In this document: positions 19,842 to 29,458 of the stretch, piece after piece
Position numbering within the stretch: position 1 is the stretch's first letter
Layout of the letters: the number at the start of each line of letters is the position of its first letter
Assembly: GCA_020310875.1 (NCBI GenBank)
Contig: CM035415.1
Span: 1 to 64,000, forward strand
DNA: 64,000 bases
DNA from: Ceratopteris richardii
Lineage: Eukaryota > Streptophyta > Polypodiopsida > Polypodiales > Pteridaceae
Direction of reading: 5' to 3'
Translations under genes and position numbers: made by a program
The notes under the pieces: generated by a model
Seen by the model: only the letters and a program-made list of their open reading frames with translations
The model's database searches: none
What the model was told of the DNA's origin: nothing

Positions 19842-21089
19842 TTTTTTATGTAGGAATCCCACCCCCCCACCCCAACAACCCCCACCTCCCTGGCCCCCTC
19901 TCCTTCCACACCCCTCCCCCCGACTTCCCAACCCGAAGGAGGTGTGGCGTTTTCTGAGGTTCGCGTGGGGTTTTCTCCATGGCATGTGGGGCTTTTCAAG
20001 AAAGGAAGTGGGGTTTTTTTTGGAACAGATGTGGGGTTTTCCTCGTGCATTGTCCCTCCCTTCCCTCCCCCCCTTCCCTTTCTTAGGGTTTCCACCCCCA
20101 AGGGCATGTGGGGTTTTCTGGAGGCTCACGTGGGGTTTTTTTCAGAATCCAAGTGGGGTTTTTATTGCGGAGCACCTGCCCTCCATCACCCCCCCCCCCT
20201 TCCCCCCTTCCCCCCTCCCCCCCCCTCCCTCTTCCCCCCTCCCTCCCTCCCCCCCTCCCTCCCGGGCTTCTCAACCGCAAGGTCATGTGGGGTTTTCTGG
20301 AGGCTCACATGGGTTTTTTTAGAAACCAAGTGGGGTTTTTCTCGCGGAGTGCCTCTCCCCCCCCACCCCCTCCCTCCCTCCTCCCTCCCTCCCTCCCTGC
20401 ATCCCCCCCCAACCCCCACCCACCACCTTCATCCCTCCTCCCTCCCTCCATGCCCCCCCTCCCCCCCACCCCCCACCCTCTCCTTCCCTTTCCTGGACTT
20501 CCCACCCCCAAGGGCATGTGGGGTTTTTTTTGGAAACCAAGTGGGGATTTTTTCGCGGAGCCCCTGCCCTCCATCCCCCCCCCCCCTCACTCCCCCCTTG
20601 CCCCCCTCCCCCCCACCCCCCTCCCCACCCCCGAAACTCCCCTCCCCCCCCCCCTCCCTCCCTCCATACCGCCCACCCTCCCACCCCCCCCCCCTTCCCC
20701 CCTCCCTCCCCCCAAACCCTCCCTCCATATCCCCCCCTCCTCCCCACTCTCCCTCCATACCCCCCCCCCTCCCCCCCACTCTCCCTCCATACCCCCCCCT
20801 CCCCCCCCTCCCCCACGCCCCCTTCCTAGGCTTCCCACCCCGAAGGGCATGTGGGGTTTTCTAGAGGCTCACGTGGGGTTTTTCTTGGAAACCAAGTGGG
20901 GTTTTTCTCGCGGACCGCCTGCCCCCCATCCCCCTCCCCCCCCCAACCCTCCCCTCCCCCCCCCTCGCACACTCCCCTCCCTCCCCCCCCCCCCCCCAAG
21001 GGCATGTGGGGTTTTTCTTTTGGAGGCTCACGTGGGGTTTTTTCAGAAACCAAGTGGGGTTTTCTTGGAGCCCCCCCCCCCCCCCCCCA
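19842..21089 (+). repeat. C-rich minisatellite, right arm
   Basis: This is the mirror of 1051-2329. Units begin with GGCATGTGGGGTTTT at about 19980, 20103, 20283, 20513, 20846 and 21000, so unit length varies widely because the C/T tract between them varies. The minisatellite continues on the other side of the LINE (13381-13628) in the same orientation, which shows that the LINE was inserted into it. Confidence 0.9.
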
Positions 21090-21661
21090 TATTTCTATCC
21101 GGGTTCCTTTGCTGCTTGTGCGGTTTGCCGACCGGCGCCAAATTGTGCGCAACTATAAGGGTAGTTGTGCTTGCTTGAGTTTGGGTGTGGTGTGGACCAT
21201 GGAGCAAGGGAAGGGTTAGGTGAGGTGATTTAGTCCCCCGAACCCCTCTTGTGACTGCACGATGACCCCTCTGCTTGTCGGCGGTCGATTAGGCTTGCAT
21301 TTGGACGCAAACATGCTTTGACATGTCATTGTGACGCTTGCTAATGCACTCTTGAACGGTGCGTTGGATGATCTTGGTGCATCCGTGCTATCATTTTGGT
21401 TAGGCGCTCTCTTGACCGTGTGAAGAGATGGATAAGTATGTGCTTGAAGATGAAGAAGGTTGCAAAATCCTTGATCTACACTAGCCAAATCAACTCTAGG
21501 AGTATATGGTGGGCCCTTTTAGCTTGCCAATGGATGTATTAGACACCCTATGTACCTTGGAAGATCACTCTCAAAAATATAGATCAAAACAGATAAGTTG
21601 GAGTTAGCTCAGAGGTGAAGAACTTGCTATTTTGGTTCATACACCTGTCCAGTGCTTTGCA
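21090..21661. other. Low-repeat stretch with LTR-like similarity (right arm)
   Basis: This is the mirror of 479-1050. It lies between the C-rich minisatellite and the satellite. It reads through short frames in both directions with no recognisable protein. The LTR-like words lie at about 21500-21595 on the minus strand. Confidence 0.4.
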
Positions 21662-23571
21662 TACTTTTCTGAGCACAGTCTTCTGTCGCAATAGACGATG
21701 TCTGTCGTGATAGAAGGGGTCTATTGTCCATCGTGATTTGGTCTATCGGGATAGACACACTTTTTCATGGGGCTTTATCTCTCATGATAGATGAAGTCTA
21801 TCACGATAGACGAGGTCTATCGTCTGTTGTGTTTTGGTCTATCGTGATAAATGGGAAACTACCGTGTACTCTTCACTAGGAGCTTTCCAACAAGCTCTAG
21901 AGGTAAAAAAATGGATATGATTTTAGGGTTCAGTGGTTAAAACAGACAATCAAGACCTTTCAGGATATTAGTGCATTTTCTCTAAGGCCTTAGTAATTGT
22001 ATGGATAATTGACTGCAAATATGCCTAAAATTTAGCACAAATTTTCAAGAAACTTAGCACTTTAATTTTTGTCGGATATGCCTATCTATCACGATAGATG
22101 GTGTCTGTCGCGATAGATGCTGACTGTTGCGTGGGCATGTCTATCACAATAGATGATATCTGTCGTGATAGATGTTATCTATCATGGGGCTGTGTCTATT
22201 GCGATAGACGGGTGTAAATCACGATAGACCGTGATTATTGTCTATCATGGCCATGTTTGTCATGATAGATGGGGTCTATCATCCGTCAAGTTTCCTGTCT
22301 ATCGCGATAGAGAGTGTCTCTCGCGATAGACGGTATCTATCGTGGGTTTCTCTCTATCACGATAGACGGGTGTGTATTGCGATAGATCGTGACTATCGTC
22401 TATCGCGATAGACAATGTCTATCGTGATAGACACGGTCTATCCTCCATCGTGTTTTGGTCTATCACGATAGACACAATTGGCCGTGGGCCTTTGTGTGTC
22501 ATGATACAGGAGGTCTATCACAATAAATGAGGTCTATCGTCTATCGTGCTTTGGTCTATCGTGGTAGATGGAATATTGTTGTGTAGTATTCACCATGATC
22601 TTTCCAATAAGCTCTAGAGCTCAAAAAACAGATTTCATATGAAAGTTATGTCAATTCAGGGTTTCAGGTGGTTAAAATAGACAATCTGGACCTTTCAAGA
22701 TTTTAGTGCATTTTCTCTAAGGCCTTAGTAATTGTATGGATGATTGAGAGTGCAAATATGCCCAAAATTTAGCACAAGTTTTCAAAAAAATTAACACTTT
22801 AATTTTTGTCGAATATGCCTGTCTATCGTGATAGATGGTGTTTGTCGCGATAGACGCTGACTATTGCATGGACGGGTCTATCGTGATAGACGGTGTTTGT
22901 TGTGATAGATAGTATCTATCATGGGGCTCTGTCTATTGCGATAGATGGGTGTCTGTGACGATAGACCATGATTGTGGTCTGTCATGGGCCTCTCTGTCGC
23001 GATAGACAGGGCCTATCGTCCATCATGTTTCTTATCTATCGCGATAAATGGTGTTTGTCATGATAGACGATATCTATTTTGGGGTCTGTGTGTCGTGATA
23101 GATGGGTGTCTATTGCGATACACCGTGATTGTGGTCTGTCGTGATAGACGGGGTCTCTTGTCTGTCGTGTTTTGGTCTATCGCAATAGAAAGAATTTGTC
23201 GTGGGGCTCTCTCTGTCATGATAGACGAGGTTTGTCACAATAGATGTGGTCTATCTTCTATCGTGCTTTGGTCTCTTGCAATAGACGGAATGCTACCATG
23301 TAGTATTCACCACGAGCTTTCCAACAAGCTCTACAGCTCAAAAAATGGATTTCATATGAAAAAGTTATGTGAATTCAAGGTTCAGGGGGTTAAAATAGAC
23401 AATCAAGACCTTTCAAGATTTTAGTGCATTTTGTCTAAGGCCTTAGTAATTGTATTTCTTCTCTATCGCGATAGACGGTGTCTATCGTGATAGACAGTGT
23501 CTATCGTGGGGCTCTGTCTATCGTGATATACAGGTGTCTGTCGCAATAGACGGGGTCTATTCTTTGTCGTG
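21662..23571 (+). repeat. Main palindromic satellite array, first block
   Basis: Three units. Cores start near 21868 (inside the palindrome arm), 22587 and 23304. Each core runs from GTATTCACCAYGAGC through CAAGCTCTAGAGCTC, CATATGAAAAAGTTATG, GTGCATTTTCTCTAAGGCC and TTAGCACTTTAATTTTTG. It is followed by 400-500 bp of GTCTATCGCGATAGAC-like words spaced by roughly 10-20 bp. The block ends where a non-satellite segment begins at about 23572. The reading frames seen across it are repeat artefacts. Confidence 0.95.
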
Positions 23572-24090
23572 CATTAGGGATAAAAATGAACCCTTCATGG
23601 GTCTTTTGGATTAAGGGGTGATTGGTGATGGACCAATGAGAGGAGGGTGATGGACACAGTCTATAGCCTATAAATCACTATGCTAAAGGGGGATGAGGGG
23701 ACAAGATTCCCCTATGTTTAGGTTTTGCCTTTACAAAGAGAAAGGAATCTCGTAACTTACCTAGGCCCAAAAATTCAAAATTTTTAGAAAGTTATAGAAC
23801 TCATCATAACACCATTTAATGGTCCCCCAACCACTTGTTAGGATCAAAAGTGCTATTTTTGAGTCCAAAATCAAAATCCGTTCATGAACTGAACTGAAAA
23901 AAGTGACTTTTTCAAAAATAACTCAAAATGCAACTTTCTCCCTCCAAAACCTTACATTTTCATACCCAGGTCCCAAAAAGTCATCTCTTTCCACTACTTT
24001 CTCTCCCTAGCAGACCATTGTAGCTCCTGCATCTTCATTTCTTTCTCTGTGCATCTTCTTCTTTGAATTCCTACTGTCACTTCCATAGCC

Positions 24091-25229
24091 TGAACTCCAA
24101 CAGAGAAACCTAAATCTCTAAGACGTCCAAAAGATGAGGTTATCACAATAAAATGTCTCAATATCAAGGCTACAAAAGGAATTTGGTTAGGACATGAGTT
24201 CTGCAAAGGTGCATGGGTGTACATGCAACCCTCTGGTGTTGGTCCTCATCATGTAAGAGATCGTGGAAGCTTGGATCTTCATTGGAAAGGGAAGTTATTA
24301 AGCTTCAAAAAGCTCAAAAATGGTGAAACTGTTACCATTGTACAACATGTTTTCATAATGTCAAGTAGGAAATTGGAAAACTCAAACAAAATGAGATATC
24401 CTATCAACTCTAAGTATTACTCATTGACTTTTGTCCAAATTTCATAATATACCTAGCTAAGTTGTGTAGTTTAACAACCGCTCATAGTCTTACAGGTACT
24501 TTCCAAGCATTGCATGCAGATGTTGGGTCGATAGTCTTTCCACAAGCCCGTCGTGCTCACCTATTATGTGAGAGAGTTTTCTTTTACACACATACATATG
24601 TTGCACCCTCTTCAGCAAATGATTTTGGCAGGTTAGAGATGATTAAGGTAGATTCTCTTTTAAAGCAGGAGTGGCCGCAACCTGATGTATGGACATTAAC
24701 ATCTTTGAAGCATAAGATGGTGATGGACATACACAACTCTTTGAAATTTACAAGAGTTTCAAGATCTATAGGATTACATTGGTGTGTTCTTGTTCATTGT
24801 TTTGTACATCTATTTTAGATATTCACAATTCTAGAGGCTTCAACAATGCTCATGTTAAAAGATATCGCGTATGAGCAGGTAGAGGGTTTACTAAGTGAAA
24901 ATTTGGGACTTGTAGAAGGATGCACCAAAGGGGATAGACCTTTGTAAAATTGGTGCAACAGGCATAGGATTTTGATACTTGAAACATCGTACTTCATTGT
25001 ACATTAGATTCTATTATGATCGTTGGATGTGTAAACTTGGTGAATGGATACCATTACAAAGTTCTGAGAGTTTTTAATTTCATTTGAAATTAAGATAAAT
25101 CTACCCAACAACGAAATGGAAGTTATTTTAGTATATCATCATTGGACTCTTTCCAATGTGAGAGAACATCTAGTAATCATGGGATTTGAGGATCTGGATC
25201 AATCAAAGTTCAGAATACAAGGGCATAAG
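24091..25229 (+). pseudogene. Decayed multi-exon coding fragments, unknown protein
   Basis: A frame of about 115 codons runs from 24091 to the stop at 24445-24447 (words KATKGIWLGHEFCKGAW, GSLDLHWKGKLLSFKKL). A second runs from a possible splice acceptor (TTACAG at about 24490-24495) to 24818 (words QALHADVGSIVFPQARRAHL, LLKQEWPQPDVWTL). A short third frame ends at a GTAAAT donor-like site at 25230. Stops and frame changes occur between them. The composition looks like real protein rather than chance frames, but I do not recognise a family. It could belong to the same ancestral gene as 25840-26994. The next 600 bp (25239-25839) are A+T-rich and featureless. Confidence 0.4.
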
Positions 25230-25839
25230 GTAAATAGCATATGGTATTTTTTCTTTTGTTTATACAAATTCTTATACTCAAATATGTTATTTTAAAGTTT
25301 TCTATTTGTCTACTGATTGGTAAGAGGTTGGAGGATAAAATTAAAGTCCTTCCTGAATGGAGTGTGGATGGAACTCAACTTTCATTGTCATAGCTCAAGA
25401 ACTATTTGAGTGCTAGAGTGTAGACACAGCCTATGTTCCATTTATAATACTTCATCTGCAACAATGTATTTAACATGCAAGACATGTAGCATGTAAAAGT
25501 TGTTGATCTCAATATGATGTACAATTTGCCAAATCTTTGATTTTTCCAATGGAAATTTATTATAATTTTAAAGTTCTGGGAATTATTTTTTCTATTGTAT
25601 AGATGTGGTTTATCTTATTCCGATTAATGATTCTGTTCAATCTTTTTTATGAGCCAAAGTTTTTTTTTGAGAGTTCTGTGCATGATTGTTTTATTTGAAG
25701 GTATCAGTTTTAGTTTTAAAATGGATCCCACTCACTTTAAAATTTTGAAACTACTATAAAAGCAACACTTATTCTCTCATTGTCACTTTTGCAACCAAGA
25801 AGAGCTAGAAGCACTCGCAGAGAACACACACAAGCTACC

Positions 25840-26994
25840 ATCACGCGCAATGGCTGTCGCAACCTCCAATACCCTGCAACCCAAACATCCACGTGTTCAA
25901 TAAGCTCTTGGAATCAACGGAGTTCAAAGTTCAAAAACACTTGTATGACCTATTGTCTAGAGTCCCTGATCTAGATAAAACAAGTCAACTGAACTTTGAT
26001 GTGCTCGAGGAAATCATAGAATTTCTTGAGTACATCTTGTGTTACTCTATAGAAATACAGCCTTATTAGGGTAAATGGGTCCCATGTGACCTTTCACTCT
26101 ACATACACAAAGGTGATGAAGCCTTCATGAAGCACCTTAAGCGCTTCATGGCAGTTGCTGAAAATGCAGGGCACTTATTAGATGAAAAAAAACTTAACAA
26201 CAAGAAGAAGATGGGTACAAAGTACATTTCCTACATTGCAACAACATATTTTATCATTAATGAGGAGCGTGAACCTACACCTGTTGAAATCCTCAACCTT
26301 GTGACTGGGGGCTTTGTTAAGGAGAAGAATGAGCCTCAACTAGAGGCCTTACATTTTGCCAAAGAAAGCATTACATTCCACCAAGAATTTCCTAGTGGTG
26401 TTGAGGACAAACTACATGAGCAATCAAGCATGGATTAGGCCCCCCTTCAAATCTCAACCCCTCTCAGCCCACATTACCAAAGGTGGAACTTGAATATCTC
26501 TAGAAGAGGGGAGGAAGAAGACAAGCTTCATGATGTAAGTGGTAATTAAATTAAATAAATGGATAATTAAAGTTAACAAATTAAGAGCTTGAACTCTCAT
26601 TTTTTCTTAACAGGAAGCAATTGAGCTCGACAAGTTCACAACAAGATTTGGTGGGGATCGAGCTTCTCATGAGAGTGGTTCATCCTTGGCAAACTACATC
26701 AAAAAGTTTCAAGAGGATGATTTTGTTATCATACATAAAGACTACAACCCGGATGGACACTTCATGACTTGGTGCTTGAGGGCCCTTAGAAAAATTTTGT
26801 GTTTATGTACAATTACCCAAGGCACTAATTGTGTCATTTTGGTTAGAAAATCCTCAGTTGTAACTACAGTAGGACTTAATTTTAGAGAAAAAGTACTAGG
26901 CCAAATAGGTATCACCATGGGTCTGGGAATGCAAGACCCCCATGTAATATCAAGATCTGTATTGACTTACCAAATGCTTCAATCTCTGTTTTGA
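25840..26994 (+). pseudogene. Two-exon coding relic, unknown protein
   Basis: One frame is recognisable from about 25880 (HVFNKLLESTEFKVQKHLYD) across 26127-26438 (KHLKRFMAVAENAGHLLDEK) to 26534. A canonical intron follows at 26535-26613 (GTAAGT ... TTCTTAACAG). Exon 2 continues in the same frame (EAIELDKFTTRFGGDRASH) to the TGA at 26992-26994. In-frame TAG codons at 26067-26069 and 26436-26438 interrupt exon 1; both could come from CAG. A correct frame across the intron argues for a once-spliced gene. The product is not recognised; a transposon-associated protein is possible given its repeat-rich setting. Confidence 0.5.
26535..26613 (+). other. Predicted intron in the coding relic
   Basis: The 79-nt intron starts GTAAGTGG and ends in a T-rich tract plus TTAACAG. 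Removing it keeps the reading frame (…KLHD|EAIELDK…). Length and A+T richness are typical of plant introns. Confidence 0.6.
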
Positions 26995-27161
26995 TAATAC
27001 AAACTTTCATTTTTCCTTATTTGTATAGTCCTATGTATGAAATGTGCTTCATAAATTGAACCTATCTTCTCTCCACAAATTGTATCTAATTTTAAGTCTT
27101 TTTAATCATGGTGTATGGTTTATCTATTGTGCCTATGGTCTGTATGTATCCTAAAATGCAT

Positions 27162-27267
27162 AAAAAAGCCCAAAAAAGCCCAAACCATAAAAACGGGGGA
27201 ATCAGCCCTTCAAAATTTTTGAAGGCTGTTTCCTGCGTTTCTGTGGTTGGGGCTTTTTTGGGCTTTT
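27162..27267. mobile_element. Foldback MITE-like hairpin 1
   Basis: An imperfect inverted repeat of about 106 bp. The left half AAAAAAGCCCAAAAAAGCCC with AACCATAAAAACGGGGGAA pairs with the right half TTTCCTGCGTTTCTGTGGTT and GGGGCTTTTTTGGGCTTTT around a CAAAATTTTTG centre. It has no coding capacity. It shares terminal and internal words with hairpin 2, which marks a repeat family. Confidence 0.65.
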
Positions 27268-27450
27268 CTAGTGTTTTTAGGGGCTCCAATGTATAGGAAA
27301 GTATGTTATTGTTCATTTTCTTTTGGTTATGGTAGCATCAAGTTTACACTGAAGTCAGAGTAAGCCAAAGTATACCTCTAGAGCATAGCCTCTGTATTAA
27401 ACACACCTAACATCTCATCTATACATATTATGCATACACAAGGCCACAAA

Positions 27451-27549
27451 ATGCAGAAAAAACCCCAGCCACAGAAACACGGGATTCAACCCTAAAAAAA
27501 AATTGCAGGGCTAAATCTCGCGTTTCTGATGCTGGGGGTTTTTTGGCAT
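27451..27549. mobile_element. Foldback MITE-like hairpin 2
   Basis: An imperfect inverted repeat of about 99 bp. ATGCAGAAAAAACCCCAGCC with ACAGAAACACGGGATT pairs with CGCGTTTCTGATGCTGGGGG and TTTTTTGGCAT around an A-rich centre. It is related to hairpin 1 (shared CAGAAAC, AAAATGCA and AAAAAACCC-type words). No clear target duplication was seen. Confidence 0.65.
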
Positions 27550-28152
27550 GAAAATGACATGTGGGGCATAATTAGGTACATCATGTACATATCTAGTCAC
27601 AAAACAATAGGCAAATGCATGCATGTTCAACTCATTCCATATATAACTGACTGAAAGAAAAGTTATTTGCATATAATTATGCTAGAGAATCAAAGATAGA
27701 GAGAGTGAGAGAGAGAAAAAGAAAGACACAAAGAATACAAGTTAAAAAAAAAAATTATATTATCCATTGTATTACATCACAAAGCAGGCCTATCAAAGGG
27801 TACAATATACACATTTCATGGGTTATTTCCTCTAATTCTTCTTGCTAGTTGAATGTCCTTCGGTTGTATGGTTACTCGCTTCGCATGGATAGCACACAGG
27901 TTAGAGTCTTCAAGAATGGAGATAAGGTAGGCCTCAGCTGCCTCTTGAAGCACTTCAAGTGCTATCCCTTGTATTTGTAGACCTGCACAGTAGCCGTGTA
28001 GTTCCTCTTTTACTACCCTTGCAAAAGCTCTTTGTGGTATGAGTAGATCAATGGACTATTGGTAGTGTCATATCTCTGCAAAAGCCCCGCAGTTGCTCCT
28101 TCATCTTTGTGGAGCTCCTATGTTGGGAGGTATGTTTGGTTGTCGTTGAGGT
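27550..28152. other. Featureless A+T-rich stretch
   Basis: It contains a (GA)-rich run near 27698-27728 followed by an A run. No gene, RNA or repeat was recognised. Confidence 0.6.
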
Positions 28153-28704
28153 CTATGTCATGGTTGATAGTTTCTTTTTTCTTCGATGTACAGGATGTGA
28201 GGGTCCAGCTTCATCTTGCACATTTTGTTGTCGATGTGGTTGTTGACTTTGCTCTCTTTCCTCCTCTCTTGGTATTTGCCCTTGTCCTTGTGGAAGTGTT
28301 TTTCCTCCATGTGTCACCCTATGGCTCGTTGGAATTTGCATATCATTCCATGGTGGTTGATTGCTGCTTTCGCCGTTCGGGGATGACTCCTCTTTGCTCT
28401 CTGATACAACCCTTCTCATCAACTTCTGTTTGGGTCTTACCTTGATGGGTGTCCTTGTTGGTGGCTCATCATCTAAAATTGACTCTAATCATCTTGGAGT
28501 GAAATACTCGTGTCTATTGGACACTTCATGTTCTCATGCTAGATTTCTCTCAGGTGGTGTGCCATCATGTGACACATGCACATATGTGCTTTGGGAACCA
28601 CTTTGTGATCTTTGGGGGGGTTGCAACCATGGTGGGCATTGTGTCCTTAGATGAGGGCTAGGAAAGAAGACGCGATCTTTCCTTGTAGTTTTCTTGGTGC
28701 ATGA
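28153..28704 (-). pseudogene. Decayed coding frame, charged low-complexity protein
   Basis: From the ATG at 28702-28704 (MSCTKKTTRKDRVFF) a single frame runs to the stop at 28153-28155. It is broken only by TGA at 28534-28536 and 28489-28491, both explainable as CGA to TGA. The ~183-residue product would be Arg/Gln/Ser/Pro-rich and probably disordered (SESKEESSPNGE, PQGQGQIPREEEREQ). No known domain was recognised. It is downstream of, and on the same strand as, the relic at 28928-29458, so it could be a later exon or a separate small gene. Confidence 0.4.
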
Positions 28705-28927
28705 CATTCTCTTGACTTGCAAAAAGTGTGAAATGAAGTGAATTCTCTCTATTTATAGAGTTTTTTTAAAAACTGTTTGTTCACAATAGAATGGACAAAA
28801 CCTATTAAAAACCATACAGAATATTATAATATAAATAATAACACATTGAAAACAAGATTACAATAATTATAGGTTTTACCACATAATGGGAAATAACAAA
28901 TTCACTTTACTTCCAAGTTGAGTCTTC

Positions 28928-29458
28928 TCACTGTCTCCTAGCACGCCACTGAGCATGATGAAGAGGTCCTAATGATGAGTTCCATTTCTCGCTAGCAATG
29001 TTGTGTTGCATCGTTCTTGCAAGTTTTGCCTATTTTGAATCCCTAAGTCCTTCCACAAAAAATTTTCTCGAGAATGTAGTGTGGTAAAACCAATTAAACA
29101 TCTCCTCCATGTAGTTTGATTGCATTGGACCACCACCATGTCGCGTGTTTTTGAAGTAGACACCCGTCGCTTTGTAGTGTGACTTTTCCATTCCTTGGGT
29201 ACTAAAAATCTCTAATGACCCATATCGATGCATGAAATAAGCTCCATGTGCAAACAAAATATGCTAAAGATTGTTAAGTACATTCGAAAAAGGTAAGTGC
29301 AATGAACACTTGTAGAAGAAGATTACACTTACAATGTAGTGTGTTATCTTGCTCTCTCGCCAAGATTGAATGAAACACTTGGTGAACTCCACTAATGTTT
29401 CTTGAAACATTTGACGTTGAATAGCACTAGACCTAGTCAGAACCATTAAGCCTACCAA
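28928..29458 (-). pseudogene. Spliced coding relic, transposon-like protein of unknown family
   Basis: Exon A (29333-29458; FQETLVEFTKCFIQSWRES) is joined in frame over a 69-nt GT-AG intron (29264-29332) to exon B (HILFAHGAYFMHRYGSLEIF, STQGMEKSHYKATGVY, TRHGGG). The frame then passes a TAG at 29030-29032 (possible CAG) and ends at the TGA at 28928-28930. The joined HYI|HILFAHGAYF sequence supports the intron. The pattern recalls large uncharacterised proteins encoded by repeats, but I cannot name a family. Another TAG stands just upstream of 29458. Confidence 0.5.
29264..29332 (-). other. Predicted intron in the minus-strand relic
   Basis: A 69-nt intron with GTAAGTG donor and AATCTTTAG acceptor on the minus strand. 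Excision restores a continuous frame. Confidence 0.6.

Larger units (their letters stand above)
11196..22139 (+). repeat. Right arm of the giant palindrome
   Basis: This is the reverse complement of 1-10975. The arm joins the main satellite array without a visible break at 22139/22140. It is the orientation in which the rRNA relics and the LINE read forward. It is 31 bp shorter than the left arm, and the difference maps entirely inside the poly-C minisatellite (19842-21089 versus 1051-2329). The right copy of the LINE carries a private nonsense codon at 16556-16558. Confidence 0.95.

Noticed and set aside
22972-23424. Frames such as 22972-23424, 33071-33406 and about 20 others in the satellite
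   Set aside because: They are translations of the tandem repeat (recurring DRRGLSS/SIHHELSNKL words) that happen to lack stops.
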